64,000 nucleotides of DNA, from positions 1 through 64,000 of the forward strand of contig SWDT01000071.1 of assembly GCA_009193035.1 (NCBI GenBank), read 5' to 3'. Positions 32,238 through 44,139 of the stretch are shown here, piece after piece. This stretch comes from Halicephalobus mephisto. Its lineage: Eukaryota; Nematoda; Chromadorea; Rhabditida; Panagrolaimidae. Within the stretch, counting starts at the first letter, position 1. Each line of letters starts with the position of its first letter. The position numbers and the translations under genes are program-made. The notes beneath the pieces were generated by a model. It had not been told where the DNA came from. It worked only from the letters and a program-made list of their open reading frames with translations, and made no database searches.

Positions 32238-33795
32238 ATGCTTCATTCTCAATTACGCACTCTTGGCTTTTGCTTCCTGAAAAAATCACACTTTTATTTA
32301 GCAACATTATTTGTTTTACTACTGTATTGTATTTGCATTACTAAACGTAATTCTACCATTCCAATTGAAATCAAATCGAACGAATCGTTAGGAACAAAAT
32401 GTAGTAGTAAAGAATTAATCAGCATATTGGAATGTCAAAATTACAAGCGAGTTTACAGTTTAGCTAAACTCTCTGATATGGAAAAAATCAACAAGCAAAA
32501 TAGTGATGTAAGTTCATATTAATCTGGATCTAGATTGATAACATGTGAATTTAGGTATTACCAACAAATAGTGCTTTTGGAACAAAGTTTTCTGACTCTA
32601 AATGGATGGAAACTATTTGTATTGGTAGTGACGAGAAAAGATGTGGAGAAAAGTTGAAATATTTAGAAGTACGATTGAAAGTAAGTTTAGCTGCTTAAAA
32701 TACTAATAATCAAGTTCACATGGAAAAAGCAAACAAGGTATTGTTCGTAGTAAAATCAGTACTTTTTTATTCGACAATTTCTGACATTTTTAATGAAGAT
32801 TTGATGCGAACGATACGTGACTTATTCTTTTACTAATAATTCTCTTGTTTTTCTTTAATCCTTGGATCCGCTATATTCTTTAGTCTGCACCTGCTTATAA
32901 AACTTTGGCATGCATTATCCAGAAAAACATGTCTACGATAATCGAAGCTATAATGTGTTTCTTGTCTAACGAGAAGCAATTCAGAGATGTTTATGATTTT
33001 CACCCTCAAGAACGCGACAATAGTTCGTTAGTTTTCGATCGTTTAGAAGTTCAGAGGTTTGATTCCTAGCAATTTAAAAATATAACCAGAATTTTTCAGT
33101 TTTTGTCCGGAAAAAAGTGATGATACCTCATCTGCAAGAGCAGAGGAGTTATTCAATTTGACTCATCAAGAAATAAATGATTGGCTTTATCTGACCGTTG
33201 TTAGAGATCCCGTGGATCGATTTCTTTCTGGCTACGTTGACAAATGCATTAGGTAGGATACCGTATTTTCAACAGTTAATTACTGGAAAATTTTAGACAA
33301 CCTCGTACACCAAAAGGCTATTGCAATGGCTGTGAAAAGAATATGACTTGTTTCATAATCACTGAATATGAAAGAATTATGGAAAATTCCTATTCAGAAT
33401 TCATTTCATCAACTTTTGAAGATCTTCATTTTTTCCCACAATCTTGGTAAGAATGATTTTGAGTTTAAATTTAATTTTAACGATTTAGGCGATGCAATTT
33501 CATTAATGAAATGGAGCATTACAAGTTTATCCCTTATCATTCTGCTCCACAACATGAAATGAAATTTGTGGATGATCTTTTACATGTTCTTCGTATTCAG
33601 AAGATTCCAGAAGAATCCATTCAATTTATCAAAAATCAAGTAACGGGAGGAAGAACATATCACTCAACAATCTCTTCTAATGCCAGAGTCTTCTTTGAAG
33701 AAAGGTTGAGATCAAGTCCCTTTCTTTTGGAATACGTAATCAGAATGTTCTACTGGGATTTCAAACTTTTTGGGTTCGAATTGCCAAGAGTTTAA
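32238..33795 (+). CDS. Carbohydrate sulfotransferase (Sulfotransfer_2-like), gene C
   Basis: Exons 32238-32507, 32555-32680, 32884-33056, 33100-33252, 33297-33446 and 33489-33795 join in frame to 392 residues. The N-terminus is almost identical to gene A (MLHSQLRTLGFCFLKKSHF, then a membrane anchor), followed by a variable stem. The PAPS loop is IIQKNMSTIIEA, and the second motif is VVRDPVDRFLSGYVDKC. In place of the usual xDRHFFPQ the protein has EDLHFFPQSW, and the C-terminus is MFYWDFKLFGF. Genes A and C are an inverted pair made by local duplication. Both frames are intact. The diverged stem and C-terminus against near-identical promoter and anchor suggest differing acceptors. Confidence 0.88.
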
Positions 33796-35237
33796 CGTTA
33801 CCAGATGGGTTCGATTATGAAAAATACTTTTGCTCAGTGATATTCGAATTTTGTTCAGTCTAAGTCAAAAAATTTATATTTCAAGCTGTTTTGTGTAACA
33901 ATGTATTTCTTTGTAAAAAATTTTGAAATTAAAAATCACATCTACTCTTATGTTTAAAAATATTAAGGATGAAGCATCGATCTGTAGAGTTGAAAATTAA
34001 AGTCGAATTTAGATATTATTCTCTAAAAACTTAGATTCCGAAATTTAACAGTTATTTTAATTTATTATCAATAGTATTATTTAGACAAATTGTGGAGTAG
34101 AGGATTTTCAGAAATATTATGTCTAACTGGAATTGACCTTTCAAGTCAGGATTACGGAATGAGAAAACACAAAAATAAAAGCTTCGATATTGAAAATGAG
34201 TCACAAACGAAAAGTTAAACATAAGATCTATTGATACGACAATTCTATTGACGATAGTACATAAAAATTACAACTTGCACATATGTACAACAAATACGTG
34301 ACATTTAGCTACAGAAGAATCTATAACTTTCATGTAATGTACTGTGTAAATGTTGCTAAGTATTACGATTTTTGTTCCAACCGCCAAATATTCATGAAAA
34401 TCACCACAAATATGTTGTAATTTTTTGTTGATGGTAAGAATAGTGAACGTCAGAATTTCCTCTTAGAACGTGAATCAGAAACTGACGTTTACTCTGAAGT
34501 TTAAGATCTCAGGCGCAGATATGATTCAAAAAGGAACTAAAAAACCAGATTTTATCTAGTGAATTGGTGGAATCTTAATGGCTGAGATTTGTGATTCTTC
34601 AAACGACAAATTTCGATAAATCAACAGCATAAATTACAAGTGGCAAAAAGATTCTATTTTCGACTTACATTTCCTCCACATAATCATATGAAGACAAAAT
34701 CCGAATCTCAAGATCTCTTTTACAAGGTGACTTTTAAACTGAAACTCAGAATCAGTGTTTTTCGAAGTAATCGACTATATCACTTTAAAGTATTGTATAC
34801 TAAACAAGTCCAAATTAAATTCTTAATCTAACGATTTATAAAAAGCTACTTCAAAAAATCAGACACAATGATGAAGTAAAGTTTTAATTTCATAGAACTC
34901 AGTAGAAGTATATAGAACATATGGTAGTATTAAATTATTGTAGAAGAGTTCATTTTAAGTTTATCCAACAGCACATACAGTACCGATTTCGGAAAATGTC
35001 TCTGTGAATTTTGATGCCACTGATTTGTTCTTCTGCTAATGCAAATTTATATATTATATATTATTAATTTTTAATATATATATAAACCCACAACTTCATT
35101 CGTTGAGGAAAAATCTGTCCACATAGATTAGAGAGGGATATAATTTACCATCATTCTGCTTCTTTTCTGAATACCAATATTTGATCTTCTTTAACGTAAT
35201 TTTACTGATTACTTGCACATCAAGAACAACTTTTTAA
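33796..35237. other. Intergenic, includes low-copy dispersed repeat
   Basis: No gene supported. Positions 34440-34800 resemble 38690-39010 (and partly 26690-26840), a diverged repeat. Otherwise AT-rich. Confidence 0.5.
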
Positions 35238-35388
35238 CACGTTGACGACCGAGCGTGTTTTTGACTGGCTGCTGATTGGGACCAGCTGTTTTTTTGGCGT
35301 TCGTTTCTGACGACTCATTTCTGGATTGTATTGTCCCAACGCACCACAAACTTACGACCCAGAAATGACTCGTATTGTCGTCAACGTG
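35238..35388. mobile_element. Small TTAA-flanked MITE (piggyBac type)
   Basis: The 151-bp element has perfect terminal repeats CACGTTGACGAC/GTCGTCAACGTG. It is flanked by TTAA at 35234-35237 and 35389-35392, and the interior also folds back (actcatttctgg against cagaaatgact). It lies about 550 bases upstream of peptide gene copy 2. The matching upstream site of copy 3 (39432-39435) has a single TTAA, that is, an empty site. Confidence 0.88.
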
Positions 35389-35881
35389 TTAAAGAAGGTC
35401 CATGGATAACAGAAATAATACACACAAAATCATAGTTTGTGAAGTGGCCAATATATAATAAAAATATGATGTTTTGTCATGAAAGATCTTGTAACCTTTG
35501 TGTAATATGCAGGGCAGCTTTTTTCCAATGGAATGATTTCTCATAACAAATTCACTGGGATTTCTTGTCACAATTATCAGTCATAGAAATCCCCAACTAT
35601 GTTATTATATTTGTCGATTTCAAAATTGTTACAAAAATTACTTACAACACCGATTGCTTCTATTTGCTACAAAGCTAAAAGCTATGTTCTTTTCTGTGTA
35701 GTAATCAATTCTTCATGACCTTTGATAGAAATTAGAATACAGGTTTTCTACTTCCTCTTTTTCATCTTTAATTGAAAACAAGATCTAGTCTTCGAGAAAA
35801 CAAGTTATGCCGTACTGGATTTCAGAGTTGCAGGCGGAGATGAACTACTGTTTTAGACGTTAATCCGCCTTTCTCCGGGCC

Positions 35882-35889
35882 TATAAAAG
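35882..35889 (+). promoter_or_regulatory. TATA box of peptide gene copy 2
   Basis: TATAAAAG exactly 48 bases before the ATG, as in the other two copies. Confidence 0.7.
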
Positions 35890-35936
35890 TGGCGGATTCT
35901 AAAGTGAGGTATCAGTCAACCAACTGAACAAGGAAA

Positions 35937-36255
35937 ATGAAGTTCCTCTCTTTGCTTGCTCTTTTCTTCGCTTTCATCCTCGTCGTCGCTGCCTTCGAAC
36001 AAGATGAATCCAGTGACCTCGTTGACGCCACGAACGACTTGACTGCTGTTGAAGGAATCGTAAGTTTTCGTGTTTCATTAAAGGATAAACGGTGATGGAT
36101 TCTTCCAGATTGATGACGAACACTCCATCAACAAAAGAGATGTTGCTCGTAGAAGACGCCATCGCCACCACAGACGTCAACGCCGTCGCCGCCAACAACG
36201 ACGCCTCCGCCGTACCCGTAAAGAACGTCGTCAATTAAGACACAACCGTGGTTAA
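35937..36255 (+). CDS. Secreted Arg/His-rich cationic peptide precursor, copy 2
   Basis: Exons 35937-36059 and 36109-36255 (49-nt intron) encode 89 residues. The signal peptide is at 1-19 (MKFLSLLALFFAFILVVAA), then an acidic propeptide with QDESSDLVDATNDL and IDDEHSIN. A Lys-Arg site at 50-51 precedes a 38-residue mature part with about 20 Arg and 4 His, starting DVARRRRHRHHRR. The signal and propeptide are conserved with copies 1 and 3, but the mature part is 6 residues shorter and clearly different, the usual pattern of diversifying effector peptides. An aataaag signal follows at about 36368. I infer an antimicrobial or nucleic-acid-binding secreted peptide. No homologue is recognised. Confidence 0.86.
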
Positions 36256-39089
36256 ATGGACGACTTTATGAAGCTGCAGGAACACCATCTCTTCCAGTGC
36301 AGTTAAATATCCTTTGCCGTTCTTTGAACATCTTTGCAAAGTTTAATTTAACATCCCATTGCCTGTGCAATAAAGTCCGATTTTCATTTTTTTTAAACAA
36401 TTACAAGATTATGAGTGAATCCAATAATCATACAAGTACCGATAACCCTCATACAGGATAAACATAAGAATATGTTTTTGTGTCTAACTAGCATGACACA
36501 CAATATTTGAGTTACTCCCCGATTCTCAAGGTCGTCAGTAGTCAATTTCCAGAAGTTTTTTCTCATGTCTGACAATGAAAACACGTATTTATTAACAACC
36601 AATGAATCTGTTGATGTTTGTAATAGGAGTTGATTAAAATAGCATTCTAAAGACATCTCAATTGGAAGACAAAGGATACCCGAAAATTGACCTTGGTTCG
36701 ATTTTACTAACATGCACTGACTAGAAAATTAGGTCTCGCTGGAAAAAACCTCGAGTGATCAAATTTACTACCCATTTCGAGTCTGATATCTGAGGAAACT
36801 TCCAAATGGCTTCTGAAGCAAACGGAAACCAGAAAATGAAAACTTTTTAGTGACTTTTCAACGGCGTCTCTCAAAGTCACAGAAGAGTCACCTTAATTTC
36901 GTTCCTCACTCACTGAAAACTACAGAAATGGTTCTCCAAGCTACTGCTAAGAAGAAGGGTGTGTGAGAGAAATCCCAAGAACTTTATATAGGAACCTCTG
37001 CGAAGACCGTTCTAATTCTCACACCCATAGCCCATGCGGGTGAAGTTCGATTTTCTGAGACGGATCTTTGGTTGCTCTAGTTAAGTGCAAAACAAGAGTT
37101 CTGCAGTTCGTTCGATAGCAAATTAAAACACAAGGTGCATTTGTCGAGCACTCGGTATACCTCCACATGCAGTGCATCCAACTCCAGTTCTCCAAGCCGG
37201 GAACACGATTAAAAATGCACATTTACTTGTTTAACAAAAGATATTTAGAAATCGAGTTTCTGGAAAGCTCTAAGAAAAGAAATGATGTCATTTAAAATGA
37301 TACTTCTATGTTGACGAGGGAAACCACTTTTTGAAGGGCTAATTCGTAGAATTGAAATTCTAGTATCGTTTTGTAAATCACTGGTCATTTCATTTGGTCA
37401 TGAAAAACAAGGAGTGAGCAATTTGGGGGGAAATCAGAAAAGTGGATTTAACATCAATTCTCTGAGGATTGTTGAATATACAATAAAGAGATTCAAGCTT
37501 GGAATAAATAGAAAGAACCAAAACACTAAGGATCTAATGTAGTCCTGATATTGCTTGATATAAATCAAATCAATTTGAGTCGCCATACATCTGGTAACAG
37601 AACATTGTTAATCACAGCATTGCAAAAGTTTGAACTGTTTCACAACAGTTTTGAAATATTCTCGTTTGAAGGAAATATCCCCAAATAAAAAGCGTTGAAA
37701 TTGGTTGGAAAATGATAATTAGTTGACAGATGGTAGGATGACTATTGTAATTACAAAGGAGTTCTGTAACTCAATTTATCCAGTTCTTATATCATGATTT
37801 ATAGAAAATTTGGATGTGTATTGTTGCGGACATGGAGAAGTTCTTGTATATTCAGTAATACTGCAGAACTGTGATCAACTGCTAGTACATTTCTTTTATT
37901 TTCTTAGAGTACTTTTCTGTCATGATTGTTTTCCCAAATCTCATGATATTACGGTAGATAACTCCATTAGCAAATCACTAAATTATATCCAAAATCGTCT
38001 GCTATTGTTTTTTGATTCAAGAGCTATATCATAAGTAGACTATTATGCAGCTCACCTGGAGTTATTTTGAAGAACCCACTTTTCATCACATGAGATAATA
38101 CAGCCTATAAGAATTATTTTCTGTTGAGCAATAACCGTGAGCAGTAGGTGCAGCAATAATCTCGGTTATGACGCAATAGTTTATGAAGATTTACTTATTC
38201 ATCCTTTCCGTCTTTCCTCCTGCATCTAAGAGTATTGTTAATTTAATAACTTCCTATCAGTTGTTCTGCAAATCGCTCCACCGTCGTATGAGGATAAGCT
38301 TTGACTCTAGTCTTGAGAATCTCATTATTAATGGAAGCAGATTGCCTATTTTCCAAGGCTTTTATTTCCACTATAAAACCCTTCTACCAAACATTGAATG
38401 ATATGTTGATTAGCTGATTCCTGACTAAATATTTCATTAACTTTTCATAGATCATCTTCGCTATTTTTCTGACAACTTGATGTATTTTGAATGCTTTATT
38501 ACTCGATTTTAAAACTTTGGTTATTCCTTTAAACAAACATCAAATTTTTTCTCTTTGTTTCTAATCGAAAACTGGTATTGGTATTTTTTCTGTTAAAGTT
38601 TGTAGAAAACTTCAAAGACAGATAAAACATGAAATCCTCTCACAATACTTTATCGCAGCGATACTAATTGACGATAAAAGCTAGCGTCAGAATTCCTCTT
38701 AAAACGTGACTTCAGAAATTGAGGTTTACCCTTTAGTTTAAGATCTCGATTACTAGATATGAGTTAAGAAAAAACTAAATAAATCTGATTTTATCTACAG
38801 AATTTATGAAATCTTAAAGACTGAGATCTGGAATTTCCTACAAATCAGATTTCCTGAGAAAATCAAGTATAATTTACAATGGTAAAAGATTTTTACTTTT
38901 GATTCATACTTTTCCATATAATTGTATAAACACAAAACTTATATTTCATGATAGGACTCAGAATCTACTTTCTGAACTTATCGGATAAACAACTTTAAAT
39001 ATAATATATCATTCGATAAGGTATTAAGTTCTCAATCTAGTGATATGCAAATAGTTACCTAAGAAAAATAAACACGACAGCGAATTAGA
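36256..39089. other. Gene-poor DNA between peptide gene copies 2 and 3
   Basis: Up to 38340 this is the duplicated block. Short open frames (36393-36713, 37810-38034, 38183-38401) exist but show no coding bias in substitutions against their left-hand copies. Positions 38340-39089 are AT-rich, with a diverged repeat at 38690-39010. Confidence 0.55.
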
Positions 39090-39310
39090 ATTACCTGTCT
39101 GTTTGGATCAAGTTGAAAATTTGTAAAACATGATAATAATGAATTATTGCATAAGTGATAATTTATTTTTCAATTTATTCGGCAGCACATATTGTACTGA
39201 TTCGGTAAAATCTTTTTGTTAATACCTATATAATGTCTCTTCTCCTGTTCATATGATTTATATACTTTGAATTTTTAAAGCGGAAATCAATATCATTATC
39301 TTTTGAAGAA
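39090..39310 (+). repeat. Low-copy repeat shared with 6105-6325
   Basis: Direct match to 6105-6325. It lies upstream of peptide gene copy 3. Confidence 0.85.
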
Positions 39311-39641
39311 AAATCTGTCTGTATAAAATAAGGAAATGTATGATTTGTAATCATTTTCTTTTCTAACTACCAGTGTTATATCTATTTTGCTGTAATTTTA
39401 CTAATTTCTTAAACATGAATAAGAAACTTATTTAAAAGAATCTATGGATAACGAAGACCATAACGATTTATTCTTTACGAACCTCAGTAAAAATTAAAAT
39501 ACAGGATTTCCATTTCCTCTTTTTCATCTTGAATTAAAAACGAGATCTAGTATTCCAGAAAACAAGTTATGCCATACTGGATTTCAGAATTGCAGACGGG
39601 ATGAGCACTGTGTTTGAAGCTCATCCGCCTTTCTCCGGGTC

Positions 39642-39649
39642 TATAAAAG
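39642..39649 (+). promoter_or_regulatory. TATA box of peptide gene copy 3
   Basis: TATAAAAG 48 bases before the ATG. The flanking tcatccgcctttctcc element just upstream is kept in all three promoters. Confidence 0.7.
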
Positions 39650-39696
39650 TGGTGGATTCTGGAGTGAAGCATCAGTCAACCAACTGAACAAGGAAA

Positions 39697-40033
39697 ATGA
39701 AGTTCTTCGCTTTGCTCGCTCTCCTCCTCGCCTTTGTCCTCGTTGTCGCTGCTGTCGAACAGGAACAATCTAGTGACCTCGTTGAGGCCACGAACGACTT
39801 GACTGCTGTTGAAGGAATCGTAAGTTTTCGTGTTTCATTAAAGAATAAACGGTGATGGATTCTTCCAGATTGATGACGAACACTCCATCGACAAGAGAGA
39901 CGCCAACAAAAGAAGACGCAACCGCCATAACAGACGCCAACGCCGTAGACGTGCACAGAGACACCACCGTTTGGCTCGTCATCAACGCCGTCAACGTAAA
40001 CACCTTCGTGCCCAGAGACGCCACCGTGGTTAA
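39697..40033 (+). CDS. Secreted Arg/His-rich cationic peptide precursor, copy 3
   Basis: Exons 39697-39819 and 39869-40033 (49-nt intron) encode 95 residues: signal peptide 1-19 (MKFFALLALLLAFVLVVAA), acidic propeptide 20-49, Lys-Arg at 50-51, and a 44-residue mature part starting DANKRRRNRHNRR with about 20 Arg, 6 His and 2 Lys. An internal Asn-Lys-Arg could allow further trimming. Compared with copy 1 only a few residues differ (for example QEQSSD against QEQSSH, RHNRR against RRNRR). The 3' region keeps an aataaag near 40145. Secretion followed by convertase cleavage is the simplest reading; the target is unknown. Confidence 0.86.
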
Positions 40034-42296
40034 ATTCACGACTTTATAACGCTACTGAAACACCATCTCTTCCAGTGCAGTTAAATTCCTTTGCCGTTCT
40101 TTGAACATCTTTGCAAAGTTTAATTTTACATTTCGTTTTTGATGCAATAAAGATCACTTTTAGTGTTTTGAAACAACTACAAGTGTTATTGTTAGATTCA
40201 AAAGCTATTCATAACCAAATTATTGACTATAGCAGAAAGTTTGCTGCAATAGAAAGCGTCTTTCATAAAAATGAGTATTATAGGTTCTTATTGCACTACT
40301 TTCTGCTATATTTCATTTCTTCTTCAGAGTAGTTAAGACAAAGAATAGAAAACTTATCAAATTCCTCAATGAAGCTTAGAAAACTGTCATCCACTGGATG
40401 ATTTCTTCAACGTTTTATGTACTGTTAAATAAGTTGAATTTCTACGATTACTTTGATTTTTATTGGTCTTAAAGTACAATAAGGATTAAAAAAGGGAATA
40501 ATTTTTATTCAAAATGAAACGGAAAGTAAATAAAACTTTTATCTTATATTGCTTGAATACCTTATATAAGATATTTTGGGTTTATCCTTGAAAACTTTTC
40601 ATTCAACTTTTTCCTTGACAGAATTTACAACATCAAACTCGAAAATTGAAATTGAGGATCGGATGAGAAACAGCAGGATTCCTCCATTTCTCGTATGAAA
40701 ATCAAAGTGTTTTTTGCGAAAATGGAATAAAAATCAACTTGTTCATATTATGAATGGGATTGTAAAAAAACTTTTCTTTGAGGTCAAGGAGAAATGTATA
40801 GACCAAAGAATTCACTTTATGAAAATTATTTTATTTTTAACTACAGGTAAACTATTGATTATTTTTAAATTTTTATTATCATTGATTACTTAAACTAAAC
40901 CGGAAAGTCCTTTTCAATCGTCGAAAAAACTTCTTCAACGGCCTTGTTTTTTGAAATAAAATCGACTTGACTATCCCCCAATAGAACTGAGGTCAGTTCG
41001 AGACAACAATCAAGTTTTATGGAATCACACAGTGACCATGAAATTGAAATAAAATGAGTTTTGTGTTTTTAATGGGTTTGTTGATTTTGTGATGACCATT
41101 TTTCTTACAAAATCACGTTTATCTTTTTCATAAATTTCTAGAAATAACGAATTGTAACTTTTGAAATTCAAGTAGGAAATTCGAGTGGACTTGAACCTAT
41201 TTTTAAAGAATTTAACCATTGATGTCAATTTTTTAGTTTAAAATTTTCTTTGAAAATATATTTAATGGAACATATTTGAAAAAATTATTTAAAGTGGTCT
41301 TCTGAAATGAGTTTTGATTCATTTTACAGTCTATCATGTACGTCTTCAGAATTCAATGTTCATTTTTATTAAATATAATTCTAAAATTCGAAAATCAAAT
41401 AAATGTAAAATTTGATATATCGCGAATCTAGAAACAACTAGTGTCCAATTACTTTTTAGCAGAAATTTTGGTCATTCGTTTTAAGAGCACTTGTTTCCTA
41501 CTTCACTTTGCCAATTTTAATAATTCTTTTTTGCAATTAGGTTATTTTTTACGTTGATTACAACTGCCCGATCCGGTTTTTTTAAAAATAATGAAAAATT
41601 AGAACTTTTACAAAAAATGTAATTTTTAGTTCAATAACAAATGCAAATCGTCACTATTTCGTTACAATTTCCGTCACAAATGCGAAATATTCATGAAAAA
41701 TGTGACGATTGTGTTATATTTTTGTCACATTTCGCAATTGTTACAAAACTAAAAGTTTCGCTTTTTGTGTGTAAATCCATATATTTCATAAATTATTTTC
41801 TAAAAAGCGTTCAACAAAATTGAATCACAGATTCCAAGTGTACTTTTCAAGAACGTCGATTTGATACATGACTCATCTCCAAGTGTCACTTTGAATAAAC
41901 CCGCCATTTTCAATTTTCACAACTCCGTATTTCGACGCAGAAATTCCAAATTTACTTATTGCAATTCGTTTCACTTGAATTTTGATCCGAATCTGTTTCA
42001 TTTTTCGTCCAATTCTCTTCCACAATCTGCACCTCTATTTTTCTTCTTTAAAAGTAAAAAATGAGAAAACATTCTTTTCCTGGATCCGAAATACATCTTC
42101 AAAAAGTTTGGGTTTGCGTGCGTTACACTATTCTGAAACTTATTCATTTTGCGTAGGATCCATTTCATTTGACGGAATTGGAAGGGTTTTCTCGTTAATT
42201 GTCGAGTGTGAATGGGTTTTATGGTGAATAAATTGGCCTACGCATAGGTGATCAGTCAGTTTAGAGTAGGAATTCAGAACGGAATTCTTTTTAGAT
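40034..42296. other. Intergenic, no gene supported
   Basis: About 2.2 kb, AT-rich. A short imperfect stem occurs near 41670-41740 (gtcacaaa...gtgacg). Open frames at 41861-42227 have no splice context or motif. The end should contain the promoter of the secreted protein gene. Confidence 0.5.
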
Positions 42297-44139
42297 ATGG
42301 ATTCTACAGTAATTTGGAGACTTTGGTTGCTGTTGTCGATCTTTGTTATTTTAGCCGATGGAGCGATAGGTAAGGATATAAGCTGTTTGAATTACAGTAG
42401 ATTGCAATATATTAATTACTAAATAAAGTTTTAATAATTTTGTTCGTTTACTTAATAGACAACATGATAAATCTGATTGTCTCTGCTAATGGTAGTAATT
42501 TTAGGACACTATTACTCCTATAATCCAAAATCCAGTTACACTAAGCCCCCAAAAATCGCCCCATTTGATAGAAATGTGGTATGTTTTATGAATTATTGAC
42601 CTATATTGTGAACAATTTTGTAGTCCCCTCCTCCTAGAGCTGGCTACTTCGCTGGAACCTACGATGCCTTAAGCAAGCCTCTCCAATGGAGAAAAAAGTC
42701 GAACTTAATCACGCTTTCAAATTATCATAACTCAAAGCCCCATAACCTTACTGTTACTTCCCCAATCCCTCCTGTTGACGAACCTTCCGAGAAGAACCCC
42801 ACTACCCCTCCGTCCAATGATATCCATCCTCCTGCTGTTATTCCTCCGGGATATACCTCGAATAATGGGCCTGCATTTGGTGGAAAATCAAAGCCATCTC
42901 TGGGGGTCAACGGTTTTTCCCAAGCCCAACAAAGAGAACCTACTGCTGTTGACTTTGGATTTTTGCCAGTTTTTCCTTGGCCAGATAAAATCCCCAAAAA
43001 AGTAGGCCATCTTTTCCCAAAATCCGGAAATAACGAGTTTGGGTGGAGAGTTCCTCAAGTAGATAACAAATTAAGTCACTTCCCTCATCCCGTTAGGTTT
43101 ACAAAACAACCTACTACAACTACAATTTCTCCTTCGTCATCGACACAAAATAATGATCATGTTTGGAATCCTCAGATGTTGACTGATTTACCCACTTTTC
43201 CGACGTTAATCTCAAGTTCGAACCAGGATTTTCAACTAGAATTTGAAACATCAACTACCCCATTGCCGACCACGACGACTACATCTACAACACCTGTGGT
43301 TACAACTACTACTCAAGCTTCCTCAACGAAACTGGCTTCTAATGCAAAAAATGGAAGAAATTCCCGGACAATCAGAACCTACTCATGGTCCCAAGCCCCG
43401 AGGCGGACAAAGAAACCTCACTTTGTTTTGAAGGAAGAAAAGAAGCATTTTTCTCCAAGACCGGGAAAATCTGACTTCAAGAGGCTTCAAGGGCCATTGG
43501 TTCAGAGTTCTCTTAAGCAGTATACGGTAAGGAATTACTTAATAAACAAGCCATATAATGAGTTTTAAATCTATTATCATTGCATTGATAACAAAAATAG
43601 TGCAATTTATCCCATCTCCCCACTAAATCGATGGAAAAAGGATTTTATTTTTCTACTGAAAACGGAAATTGTACAATATTGGATTTATTTCGGTAGTCTC
43701 TTAAACGGTTTTCAAAATTCTTCTTCGACAAAATGAGAAAATTCGATAATTACTCATTTACGTCAATAGATAAAAATCTCCAAGACCTTTGAAGAATTAA
43801 AAAAACTAGTAAAATTCCCTAATAAAAATCAAAAAATTACCTTTTGTGCCCACGTACGATCGGTAGTTAAATCTACAACTAAAAATATTGAACTTTTGAA
43901 CTCTCCGAATTTAAGTATAATTATTTCTTCAGTAATTTAATACTCATTTTCAGCCCACAAAATGCCGAAGTTTAAATCCCTTCTCTGATGCAATTCCTCA
44001 TCCTCACACAGATCCTTCTTGTCAGCAAGGCTTTCCTGGATGGGAAAAAGATTCTAGTTGCAGATGCAGATTCCTTGTAGCCAGCAGAAACTTCGTTGGA
44101 TGTGCTACCAAGTTCCACACACTCTGCTGGAGGGAATAA
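42297..44139 (+). CDS. Secreted Pro/Thr-rich protein with C-terminal cysteine module
   Basis: Exons 42297-42369, 42505-42578 and 42624-43526 join in frame to 350 codons. Residues 1-21 form a signal peptide (WRLWLLLSIFVILADG). The body is Pro/Ser/Thr-rich with a mucin-like block near residues 260-300 (TTPLPTTTTTSTTPVVTTTT), followed by a basic region. This suggests an O-glycosylated extracellular matrix or cuticle-surface protein. A further exon at 43955-44139 (acceptor ttttcag) reads DPSCQQGFPGWEKDSSCRCR...FVGCATKFHTLCWRE-stop, six spaced Cys. That frame is one base off the phase given by the donor at 43527, so either a small exon is missed or the gene is damaged. I do not recognise the family. 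Confidence 0.65.

Larger units (their letters stand above)
35745..38340 (+). repeat. Segmental duplication carrying peptide gene copy 2 (partner 2815-5465)
   Basis: Matches the reverse complement of 2815-5465 from upstream of the peptide gene to 'attattaatggaagcagattg' (about 38338). There the left copy instead joins the palindrome arm and this copy runs into different sequence. Confidence 0.9.
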
